Shown here piece after piece: positions 1 to 5,402 of a DNA stretch of 5,414 nt; positions within the stretch are counted from its first letter, which is position 1; each line of letters opens with the position of its first letter. The stretch is from Bacillota bacterium. Its GTDB lineage: Bacteria; Bacillota_A; Clostridia; Lachnospirales; Bianqueaceae. The notes under the pieces were generated by a model. The model saw nothing but the letters and a program-made list of their open reading frames with translations, was not told where the DNA came from and made no database searches. The stretch covers positions 1 through 5,414 of the forward strand of contig JAFOIR010000423.1 of the NCBI GenBank assembly GCA_017420625.1, written 5' to 3'. Position numbers and translations under genes: made by a program.

Positions 1-2
1 CG

Positions 3-584
3 TTCTCCGAAAGATCCTGGCAGGCACTTCATGATGAGAATACGGATTTCCGTGGGTACCTGATGTTTCAATCAGGACTAATCGAAGAGCCGGTAGTGCA
101 GTCATTTGATAACGAAGACTATCTGCATAAAGCGTTTGATGGTGAATACGATGGTGCCGGAACAGTCTTTCTGGACAGCAGGGCATCGCTTGATTCAAAA
201 AATCTGACTTTGTATGGGCACTATGTCTATTACGACAGCAATTCCAGATTCACGCCTTTGGAAAAACTGATGGATCAGGAAGGCTATGAGGACAATCAGA
301 CCGTGTTTCTTTTCCTGGAAGGAGAAGTCAGAACATATCTTGTCTCTTCCGTTCTGTTCATTACCGAAGAAGAGGCAGAATACTATGACTATTCCTGTCC
401 GGACATGACAGAGTTTGAATATAGGGATTGGATCTCTTACATAAATATGAAGAATCTGATCGATCCTGTTGCCGGGAAGGTCAATGAGAAGGACAGGCTG
501 CTTACGTTGCAAACATGTAAGAAGTGGGATCCATCACAGCGGATGCTTGTGATATGCAGGGAGATCAGCAGGCTCCCTTATTGA
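3..584 (+). CDS. Class B sortase, 3' part (5' end outside window)
   Basis: Sortases of class B are membrane-anchored cysteine transpeptidases that cut a C-terminal sorting signal and join the protein to the cell wall or to a pilin. The frame is open from base 3, so the gene begins upstream and the signal anchor is not visible. Seen directly: an N-x-D-F-R-G-Y entry strand near the window start, E-P-V-V-Q and F-D-N-E-D-Y-L motifs typical of SrtB, then L-Y-G-H (catalytic His, codon 219-221), L-Q-T-C (catalytic Cys, codon 516-518) and S-Q-R (catalytic Arg, codon 540-542). All three active-site residues are present, so the enzyme looks functional. The insertion between the His and Cys strands, with a helix near codons 410-460, fits class B rather than class A. 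The Ig-like membrane protein gene follows after 13 to 19 bases, which suggests one operon. The ATG at 63 lies inside the fold and is not the start. The substrate is not in this window. Confidence 0.9.
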   Translation, partial: FSERSWQALHDENTDFRGYLMFQSGLIEEPVVQSFDNEDYLHKAFDGEYDGAGTVFLDSRASLDSKNLTLYGHYVYYDSNSRFTPLEKLMDQEGYEDNQTVFLFLEGEVRTYLVSSVLFITEEEAEYYDYSCPDMTEFEYRDWISYINMKNLIDPVAGKVNEKDRLLTLQTCKKWDPSQRMLVICREISRLPY

Positions 585-587
585 ATT

Positions 588-597
588 AAGAAAGGGA
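588..597 (+). promoter_or_regulatory. Ribosome binding site that decides the start at 604
   Basis: The AAGAAAGGGA run touches the ATG at 598, leaving no usable spacing. It lies about 7 bases from the ATG at 604, the normal spacing. The start at 604 is therefore preferred, although automated callers may choose 598 and add two residues. Confidence 0.6.
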
Positions 598-603
598 ATG
601 AGA

Positions 604-1704
604 ATGGCAGATAATCTTAGAGAAAAGTATAGACAGATGAATTTCAACAGCCTGCAGATCACCCAGATTCTGGACGGCCAGGAAAAAGGACTGGATACAT
701 CTGTTTATGAAGACAATCGGTTTGACTGGGAACAGATGGAACAGATCAAACTGGGACTGGAAGAGGGGCTTCGAATAACATATTATGCCTATCCGGATAT
801 ACCTGTGGCTGAGATGCGAAAGATCAGGAGCACTCTCAAAAAGGAAAAAGAGGAAGAGGGCAATTCTCCGGAAAAACGGAAAACACTGATCAAAGGAGCC
901 TCCTCACTTCTGATGGCTGCAGGAGTAGTGTTTATCACTGCGATACTGATCGGCATTATATTCATGTTTAAAGACAGGGTGATGCTTTCTGTGCAGGATT
1001 TGTCACTGGTCCTGAAGGAAGAAGAGATTACACTGGATTTCCAGCAGCAATTCAACGCAGCAGACTATATCGAATCCTATACAAAGGGGAATTCTATTGA
1101 ACTGATCCTGCCGGAGGAAGTGGATACATCTGTACTTGGCTCTCAGTCCGTTACCTACTCACTTACGAATGGAGCGAAGACGATATCCAGGAACCTTATC
1201 ATCAATGTTGTGGATAGAGAACCTCCGGTATTGAAACTGAAATACAGTAAGGTCACACTGCATGATTATGATTCATTCGAAGGCCTCCAATTTATTGAAA
1301 CAGCGACAGATAACTGTGACGGTGATTTGACTGAAAGTGTATCCTTTGGAAGTTTGGATCGGGATCTTGAAAAGCAGAAGATTCATTACTTGGTTTCTGA
1401 TTCATCCGGTAATCTGTCTGAAACGGATCTACTGGTTGTTATAGATGAAAACCTGCCTGCAGAAGATCCGGCTGAGGAAGGAGAAGAAGGTGAGACGAGT
1501 GAGAATGATCCGGTTCCAACAGAAGCTCCTCAGCAGGAGCAGTCTTTAGCAACATCACAGCCAGAACAGCATGTACAACAGGAATACGAAGAAACGAAGG
1601 TATATGAAGAGAATGGTGGCACTACAACATGCATTATTCATCATTATGCTAACGGCAGCACAACAGAAAGCTGTGAGTGGGTAGGACCATGGGAGGAATA
1701 TTGA
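604..1704 (+). CDS. Single-pass membrane protein: cytosolic QM/GLE repeats, extracellular Ig-like domains
   Basis: A 366-residue protein of unknown function. Numbered from the ATG at 604, residues 14-76 hold about two and a half copies of a 26-residue repeat (F40-x3-QM-x2-I-x2-GLE-x-GL-x2-x-YY is the clearest; the F14 copy and the partial I66 copy align to it). I know this repeat from plasmid- and transposon-borne proteins of Bacillota. A charged linker (79-96) leads to one hydrophobic helix (about 99-123), with no signal peptidase site, so the N-terminus should be inside and the rest outside. About 129-203 and 204-281 look like two beta-sandwich domains. The second has D-x-E-P-P, D-N-C-D-G-D-L-T and V-S-D-S-S-G-N, typical of the DUF5011/HYR-like bacterial Ig group. 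An acidic Pro/Gln/Glu linker (about 284-330) precedes a short C-terminal segment with two Cys (343, 357). There is no LPxTG-like signal, so it is probably not a substrate of the adjacent sortase. A role in adhesion, cell contact or conjugation is only inferred. Confidence 0.75.
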   Translation: MADNLREKYRQMNFNSLQITQILDGQEKGLDTSVYEDNRFDWEQMEQIKLGLEEGLRITYYAYPDIPVAEMRKIRSTLKKEKEEEGNSPEKRKTLIKGASSLLMAAGVVFITAILIGIIFMFKDRVMLSVQDLSLVLKEEEITLDFQQQFNAADYIESYTKGNSIELILPEEVDTSVLGSQSVTYSLTNGAKTISRNLIINVVDREPPVLKLKYSKVTLHDYDSFEGLQFIETATDNCDGDLTESVSFGSLDRDLEKQKIHYLVSDSSGNLSETDLLVVIDENLPAEDPAEEGEEGETSENDPVPTEAPQQEQSLATSQPEQHVQQEYEETKVYEENGGTTTCIIHHYANGSTTESCEWVGPWEEY

Positions 1705-1710
1705 TATAAT
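1702..1710 (+). promoter_or_regulatory. Upstream extended -10 promoter motif
   Basis: TGATATAAT matches the extended -10 consensus (TG-n-TATAAT) exactly. Its first bases are the TGA stop codon of the Ig-like protein gene. No good -35 lies 16 to 18 bases upstream. An identical motif recurs 38 bases downstream, so this may be an alternative start point for the EamA gene or a chance product of the stop codon. Confidence 0.35.
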
Positions 1711-1739
1711 TCATTTGTAACTGATTTGGTTACTGAGAT

Positions 1740-1748
1740 TGATATAAT
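1740..1748 (+). promoter_or_regulatory. Extended -10 promoter for the EamA gene
   Basis: TGATATAAT is a perfect extended -10 element. Transcription would start near 1755, giving a leader of about 30 bases before the ATG at 1786. The -35 region is weak, which is tolerated with an extended -10. A small inverted repeat, GTAAC at 1717-1721 and GTTAC at 1729-1733, sits where the -35 would be and could be a regulator site, but five base pairs is weak evidence. Confidence 0.55.
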
Positions 1749-1770
1749 AGATGCGTGTAAATCGAGATTT

Positions 1771-1777
1771 GTAGGGG
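1771..1777 (+). promoter_or_regulatory. Ribosome binding site that sets the EamA start at 1786
   Basis: The G-rich GTAGGGGG stretch ends 8 to 9 bases before the ATG at 1786. The in-frame ATG at 1726 has no Shine-Dalgarno sequence, would put the promoter inside the gene, and would add a polar 20-residue extension before the first membrane helix. Confidence 0.7.
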
Positions 1778-1785
1778 GTATAGCT

Positions 1786-2199
1786 ATGTGGTTTTGGTTA
1801 GCACTTGGTTCAGCATTCTTTGCCGCACTGACATCAATACTGGCAAAAGTCGGAATTGAAGGTGTCGGATCCAATCTTGCTACTGCTATCCGCACAATGG
1901 TCGTTGTTATCATGGCATGGGGAATGGTATTTATTACGCATCAGCAGGGCGGTATCAGATCAATCAGTCAGAAAAGCTGGATTTTCCTGATCCTTTCCGG
2001 TCTGGCAACGGGAGCTTCATGGTTATGCTATTACAAGGCATTGCAGATGGGAGATGCTTCCAAAGTTGTACCGATAGATAAGCTGTCCGTAGTTATTACT
2101 CTGGTGTTGGCATTTATTTTTCTTCATGAAGATTTTACTGCAAAGTCAATGGTTGGCTGCATCCTGATCGGTGCCGGAACATTGCTGATGGTTCTATAA
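1786..2199 (+). CDS. EamA-family (DMT superfamily) small transporter
   Basis: A 137-residue integral membrane protein with one EamA domain, half the size of the usual ten-helix drug/metabolite transporters. Hydrophobic segments lie at about 2-20, 29-50, 64-82, 98-113 and 120-137, so it likely has four or five helices and works as a dimer, as expected for single-domain members of this superfamily. Family features are visible: the N-terminal W-F-W-L-A-L-G-S-A-F-F-A-A-L start, the S-W-L-C-Y-Y-K-A-L-Q-M-G-D segment and the following P-I-D-K-L-S-V-V-I-T. The substrate cannot be predicted; relatives export metabolites, drugs or amino acids. The gene has its own promoter and is separated from the Ig-like protein gene by 81 bases, so it is probably an independent unit. 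It is the last gene of the first AT-richer block: base composition changes just after its stop codon. Confidence 0.88.
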   Translation: MWFWLALGSAFFAALTSILAKVGIEGVGSNLATAIRTMVVVIMAWGMVFITHQQGGIRSISQKSWIFLILSGLATGASWLCYYKALQMGDASKVVPIDKLSVVITLVLAFIFLHEDFTAKSMVGCILIGAGTLLMVL

Positions 2200-2239
2200 A
2201 CAAATTCCGGTTTGTGAAGCCCGGAAAGGCTGTGAGAAC

Positions 2240-2420
2240 ATGAAAATCTATATCATTCGCCACGGCGAAACGGCGCTGAACGCGAAAGGCGTGATGCAGG
2301 GGCGAATTGACGAGCCGCTGAATAAAAACGGAGGGCGGCGCAGCCCGGATCACAGACGTCGACAGGGTCTTCTATGATCCGAAGCTGATCGCGGATTATT
2401 CCAAGTTGACGATGGAGTGA
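2240..2420 (+). pseudogene. Histidine phosphatase (phosphoglycerate mutase-like), internal deletion and frameshift
   Basis: From the ATG at 2240 the frame reads M-K-I-Y-I-I-R-H-G-E-T, with the catalytic His in the RHGE motif, followed by M-Q-G-R-I-D-E-P-L-N-K-N-G. This is the unmistakable start of a histidine phosphatase. Homology stops near 2330; that frame then runs through non-family residues to a TGA at 2375-2377. In another frame (about 2340-2420) the DNA reads I-T-D-V-D-R-V-F-Y-D-P-K-L-I-A-D-Y-S-K-L, ending at TGA 2418-2420. That has the look of the C-terminal end of such phosphatases, but this assignment is by eye and less certain. The simplest reading is one gene of about 200 codons that lost its middle, including the second catalytic His, with a frame change at a G/C-rich junction (2331-2342). 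The product is not functional. The AAAGG at 2224-2228 is a possible remnant ribosome binding site. Confidence 0.7.
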
Positions 2421-2423
2421 AGG

Positions 2424-3125
2424 ATGAATACAGAATCTTTGAATATCGGCGGGAAGGACTGCGTCGTCTTTCGCGGCGCGCAGCCGAGGGCGCTTTTGAT
2501 CCAGCCCGCCGGAGACCATGAAATGGATGGACTTCAGCAGCAGGCCGACCTTCTGGAGCAGCGCTGCGGCGACGGCTTTCTGCTTGCCGCCTTTCCGATC
2601 GCGGACTGGAACCGGGAGCTGTCCCCTTGGGACGCGCCGCCCGTTTTCGGGAAAGAGGGCTTCGGCCACGGCGCGGCGGAGACGCTCTCTTACATAGAGC
2701 AGAAATTGCAGCCTGCGCTTCTGCGGCAGTACGATCTGCCGGCGGAGCTTCCGGTGATCCTCGGCGGCTATTCCCTCGCCGGTCTGTTTTCGCTGTGGAG
2801 CGCCTTTCAGACCGAGCGTTTTGCCGCCGTTGCAGCGGCGTCGCCGTCGGTGTGGTTTCCGCAGTGGATCGAGTATGCGCAGCGGGAGGAGCTCTGCGCG
2901 CGGCATGTCTATCTGAGCCTCGGCGACCGCGAGGAGAAAACGAAAAATGCCGTCATGGCGAAGGTCGGAGACTGTATCAAAACACAGGAACAGCTTCTGC
3001 GCGCAAAGGGCGTCGACTGTGTGCTGGAATGGAACGAGGGCAACCACTTCCGGGACGCGGAAAAACGTACCGCCGCGGCATTCGCGTGGTGCGTGGAACA
3101 GATCGCAACGCATGGACGCTCGTGA
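2424..3125 (+). CDS. Alpha/beta-hydrolase fold esterase
   Basis: A 233-residue cytoplasmic hydrolase (no signal peptide) of the putative-esterase group of alpha/beta hydrolases, which split carboxyl or thioester bonds. Residues 112-121 read I-L-G-G-Y-S-L-A-G-L, the nucleophile elbow with Ser117. L-G-D-R-E-E at 166-171 is where the acid residue is expected, and G-N-H-F-R-D at 206-211 provides the catalytic His208. P-S-V-W-F at 141-145 matches the strand after the nucleophile in esterase-D-like proteins. The catalytic set therefore looks complete. GGAG at 2414-2417, inside the tail of the broken phosphatase gene, gives a spacing of 6 to the ATG, and the phosphatase stop lies 3 bases before it, so translation was probably coupled. 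The last few residues run into a foreign acyltransferase tail, so the extreme C-terminus may differ from the original. The physiological substrate is unknown. Confidence 0.85.
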   Translation: MNTESLNIGGKDCVVFRGAQPRALLIQPAGDHEMDGLQQQADLLEQRCGDGFLLAAFPIADWNRELSPWDAPPVFGKEGFGHGAAETLSYIEQKLQPALLRQYDLPAELPVILGGYSLAGLFSLWSAFQTERFAAVAAASPSVWFPQWIEYAQREELCARHVYLSLGDREEKTKNAVMAKVGDCIKTQEQLLRAKGVDCVLEWNEGNHFRDAEKRTAAAFAWCVEQIATHGRS

Positions 3126-3256
3126 CCCATGACGTGGAAGACAATGAGACCGTCGTCGGTAATCCGGCGCGAGTGATCCGCACGCACGACGCGGCACGGT
3201 TTGAGGAGCCGGCAGACGGGCAAATCGGGACTTCGGCAGAGGGGATTTCGATCTGA
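3113..3256 (+). pseudogene. Remnant: C-terminal end of a hexapeptide-repeat acyltransferase
   Basis: In the frame ending at TGA 3254-3256 the translation contains L-V-T-H-D-V-E-D-N-E-T-V-V-G-N-P-A-R-V-I-R. This is the signature end of left-handed beta-helix acetyltransferases (sugar O-acetyltransferase, serine acetyltransferase type), whose usual form is VVTKDVPDNxVVVGNPAKVIR. Nothing of the beta-helix itself is present: upstream, this frame is the out-of-frame shadow of the esterase gene. So the first roughly 150 codons are missing, and the junction lies near 3105-3120, at the esterase stop. The tail after V-I-R is not recognised. It could be a natural extension or a second junction. It ends 1 base before the transporter start and contains that gene's ribosome binding site. 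Confidence 0.75.
3219..3245 (+). repeat. Leader repeat, copy 1 (before the transporter)
   Basis: GGCAAATCGGGA, then four bases, then GGCAGAGGGGA. It resembles 4942-4966 before the ACT gene: the first 12 bases are identical and GCAGAGG follows at nearly the same distance. CGGCAGA also precedes both copies. The purine run is the Shine-Dalgarno site of the transporter gene. Confidence 0.45.
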
Positions 3257-3257
3257 T

Positions 3258-4844
3258 ATGAAACTCACAGAAACAGAACTGTTTTTGAATCGCGAGGGCG
3301 TGGATGCGGCGTCGCAGGAGATGGCGGACTGGCTTGCGGAGCTGGGAGTGCCAAGGCGGGACGCATTGCGCATTCGGCTGACGATGGAGGAACTGCTCCT
3401 TCGCATCTGCGAGCACTATGGTGAGGGGGTTGACGGCACACTTCGCATGGGGAAATATTTTGGCATTCCCTTCATCAGCTTTCGTTATGCGGGGGAGGCT
3501 TACGATCCCATCCACGAGCAGAGCGATGAACTGGACGGCTGGACCGAAAAGCTCCTCGCCAATATGGGACTGTCTCCCTCCTGGAGCTGTCGGTTCGGGC
3601 GAAATCAACTGATACAGACCATTGACGCTCCGAAGAAAATATCTCAGGCTATGCTGCCCATTGCGTTTATCCTGGCTGTGCTGCTGGGGCTGGCCGGTAC
3701 TGCGCTCCCGGAAGCGGTACGGGATACGGTCTCGCAATTTGTGCTGACGCCGATCTCCGACGTCTTTACGCGTCTTCTGAACACCTTTGTCGGGCCGATG
3801 GTGTTTCTCTCCATCGTGACCGGAATCTGCGGGATCGGAACCGCAGCGGAGTTCAGCAGGATCGGAAAGCAGATGCTCACGCGCTATCTCAGCTTTTCCT
3901 TTTTGGGGTCTGCCATGGCGGTTATGACCCTTCCGTTGTTTTCGCTGCCGGGTACGTCAAGCAGCGGCGCGGCGCAGTCCGGCAGGATTTTGGAGCTGCT
4001 GCTGAACATCCTGCCGTCAAACCCCATCCAGCCGTTCTCCGACGGCAACACGCTGCAGATCATTTTCCTCGCGGTCTTTCTGGGCGTGATCCTTCTTGGG
4101 ATGGGCGAGCGCAGTACGCGCATCAAAGAGCTCTTTCAGGATTTCCACGGGCTTGTGATGCAAGCCGTGAGTGCAGTCTGCAAGCTGCTGCCGCTGTTTA
4201 TCTTCTCTTCATTCACGCTTCAGATCTGGAGCAGCGGAATCGACACGATCATCGGCCTTTGGAAGCCGATCGTCATCAGCGTTGCGCTGTGCACGGCCTT
4301 TCTGCTGCTAAAGATGGTCTTCGTCTGCACACGGCTGAAGGTGCGCGCGCCAGTGCTGATGCGCAAGATCTTTCCCGGTATGCTGGTCGGTTTCACCACA
4401 GCCTCCGGCTCTACCGCATACAGCCTCTGTGCGGAGGTCAACGCCAAGCAGCTCGGGATCGCGTCGCACCTCACCCGGATCGGCTACCCCATCGGAAGCC
4501 AGATGTATAACGTGTGCCTCTCGACCCTGTTCGTTCTGACTGCCTATACCGCGGCGGAAGCCTTTGGTGTCGGTGGGGGCGCAGACTGGATTGTGATGCT
4601 CTGGATCGTCAGCACGATCGTGAGCTTTGCCGTCCCGCCCGTTTCAGGCGGATCGCTGGCCTGCATCGGTGTGCTGCTCTCTCAGCTCGGCATCCCCGGT
4701 CAGGCGCTTGGGCTCGCCGGTGCGCTGGGCCTGATTCTGGACTTCGTCGTAACCGGCTTCGGCCTCGGTATGCGGCACATGGAGCTGGTTCTGCAGGCGA
4801 ACAAGCTCGGGATGCTGGATCGGGATGTACTGCGCAGGCAATGA
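3258..4844 (+). CDS. DAACS (SDF) family transporter with fused N-terminal HATPase-like domain
   Basis: A 528-residue protein. Residues 1 to about 122 resemble the ATP-binding (HATPase, anti-sigma-kinase-like) fold: R-I-R-L-T-M-E-E-L-L-L-R at 38-49 matches the N-box helix, and Y-A-G-E-A-Y-D-P at 77-84 matches D-x-G-x-x-F-D-P with the ATP-contacting Asp replaced by Tyr. From about 128 it is a dicarboxylate/amino acid:cation symporter of the glutamate transporter fold, with many membrane helices. Visible family marks are a T-A-S-G-S-T-A-Y hairpin-1 tip (381-388), P-P-V-S-G-G at the hairpin-2 tip (460-465) and L-I-L-D in the last helix (Asp495). The NMDGT motif expected near 414-420 is absent (S-Q-M-Y-N-V-C). 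Family members import glutamate, aspartate, C4-dicarboxylates, serine or cystine; this substrate is unknown. The start at 3258 follows AGAGGGG (3238-3244) at a rather long spacing of 13. The in-frame TTG at 3201 lies in the acyltransferase remnant and is rejected. Confidence 0.85.
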   Translation: MKLTETELFLNREGVDAASQEMADWLAELGVPRRDALRIRLTMEELLLRICEHYGEGVDGTLRMGKYFGIPFISFRYAGEAYDPIHEQSDELDGWTEKLLANMGLSPSWSCRFGRNQLIQTIDAPKKISQAMLPIAFILAVLLGLAGTALPEAVRDTVSQFVLTPISDVFTRLLNTFVGPMVFLSIVTGICGIGTAAEFSRIGKQMLTRYLSFSFLGSAMAVMTLPLFSLPGTSSSGAAQSGRILELLLNILPSNPIQPFSDGNTLQIIFLAVFLGVILLGMGERSTRIKELFQDFHGLVMQAVSAVCKLLPLFIFSSFTLQIWSSGIDTIIGLWKPIVISVALCTAFLLLKMVFVCTRLKVRAPVLMRKIFPGMLVGFTTASGSTAYSLCAEVNAKQLGIASHLTRIGYPIGSQMYNVCLSTLFVLTAYTAAEAFGVGGGADWIVMLWIVSTIVSFAVPPVSGGSLACIGVLLSQLGIPGQALGLAGALGLILDFVVTGFGLGMRHMELVLQANKLGMLDRDVLRRQ

Positions 4845-4974
4845 TCTTAAAAACAAAGAAGACCTTGGGCAGAATCTGACATATTTGCTGAAGGCGTTGA
4901 ACGGATGGTCTGCGTTCAAGTCTGCGGCAGAATAGGATGAAGGCAAATCGGGATTTGCAGAGGAGACGGTGTAA
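4840..4974 (+). pseudogene. Possible remnant of a gene 3' end before the ACT gene
   Basis: In the frame of 4840, the sequence after the transporter stop reads N-D-L-K-N-K-E-D-L-G-Q-N-L-T-Y-L-L-K-A-L-N-G-W, then to a TAG at 4933-4935, and continues D-E-G-K-S-G-F-A-E-E-T-V to TAA 4972-4974, directly abutting the ACT gene ATG. The helix-like G-Q-N-L-T-Y-L-L-K-A recalls the last helix of flavodoxin/NADPH-dependent FMN reductases, but this is a weak resemblance from memory. About 31 open codons can occur by chance. The segment is listed because the two neighbouring junctions have the same layout. No promoter or terminator was recognised here. Confidence 0.25.
4942..4966 (+). repeat. Leader repeat, copy 2 (before the ACT gene)
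   Basis: GGCAAATCGGGA, then TTT, then GCAGAGGAGA, related to 3219-3245. In this copy GCAAAT-CGGG-ATTTGC (4943-4958) is also a perfect 6-bp hairpin with a 4-base loop, placed directly before the AGAGGAGA ribosome binding site. Copy 1 lacks this pairing because of the bases after GGGA. Confidence 0.45.
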
Positions 4975-5340
4975 ATGGAATTGAAGAGAATCGATTATAG
5001 ACTTACTGTCTGTAAAGTATCAGAGGTAACGAGTATCAACATGGATTCTGATTTCTATTTCATTGGAAAAACGGACGAAGAATTATCGTTGGTGTGTAAA
5101 ACAGAGGATACGCCACGAAACACGATTGAGCGTGATGATGGATGGAGGGGCTTCCGTATTCAAGGGGTTCTCGACTTTTCATTGATTGGCATCCTGTCAA
5201 AACTGTCCGGCATCCTCGCAGAACATAAAATAGGGCTCTTCGCGGTATCGACATACAACACAGATTATATTCTTGTGAAAGAGGAAAACTTCGAGAGGGC
5301 GTTAGAGGTGCTTTCAGCTGAGGGATATACAGTTGTGTAA
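4975..5340 (+). CDS. ACT domain-containing protein
   Basis: A 121-residue soluble protein. Residues 56-121 contain G-W-R-G-F-R-I-Q-G-V-L-D-F-S-L-I-G-I-L, L-A-E-H-K-I-G-L-F-A-V-S-T-Y-N-T-D-Y-I-L-V and F-E-R-A-L-E-V-L, which is the beta-alpha-beta pattern of an ACT domain of the ACT_7/CASTOR-like group. ACT domains bind amino acids or related small molecules. The N-terminal half, with D-F-Y-F-I-G-K-T-D-E-E-L-S-L-V, forms the other half of the conserved small protein family, so length and ends look complete. There is no catalytic domain, so it is probably a stand-alone sensor or regulatory subunit whose partner is unknown. AGAGGAGA at 4959-4966 gives a spacing of 8 to the ATG, and TAA at 4972-4974 directly precedes it. 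Base composition is clearly more AT-rich than the transporter upstream, so the two need not share an origin. The downstream gene begins just outside the window. Confidence 0.88.
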   Translation: MELKRIDYRLTVCKVSEVTSINMDSDFYFIGKTDEELSLVCKTEDTPRNTIERDDGWRGFRIQGVLDFSLIGILSKLSGILAEHKIGLFAVSTYNTDYILVKEENFERALEVLSAEGYTVV

Positions 5341-5402
5341 ATTCCAGTTTGTCGGGCAGAACTGATCAGATAATCCTTTTTCGAAATACGCGAATAGAAA
5401 AA

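Noticed and set aside
2627..3256. A 209-codon plus-strand open frame overlapping the esterase
   Set aside because: Up to about 3112 it is a shifted reading of the esterase gene, rich in Arg and Ala. Only its last part is meaningful, and that is listed as the acyltransferase remnant.
3201..3257. An upstream TTG start adding 19 residues to the transporter
   Set aside because: The extension is basic and unstructured, overlaps the acyltransferase remnant in another frame, and includes the transporter's own ribosome binding site. The ATG at 3258 fits better.
2253..3737. A 494-codon open frame on the minus strand
   Set aside because: It runs antisense across the esterase, two gene remnants and the start of the transporter, all supported on the plus strand by motifs. 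Its translation is Arg/Pro/His/Leu-rich without recognisable domains, as expected for a shadow frame in GC-rich DNA.
4514..4879. Plus-strand frame of 121 codons overlapping the transporter end
   Set aside because: It is a shifted reading of the last transporter helices, with Arg/Cys-rich translation and no family resemblance.
2202..5352. AAATTCC-G/A-GTTTGT at 2202-2215 and 5339-5352, both just after gene stops, as a possible boundary repeat of the GC-rich block
   Set aside because: A 13 of 14 match is expected about once or twice by chance in a window this size, and the flanking bases do not extend it.
5376..5402. Imperfect inverted repeat CTTTTTCG / CGAATAGAAAAAG as a terminator after the ACT gene
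   Set aside because: The stem is AT-rich with a bulge and no T-tract follows on either strand, so it does not look like an intrinsic terminator.
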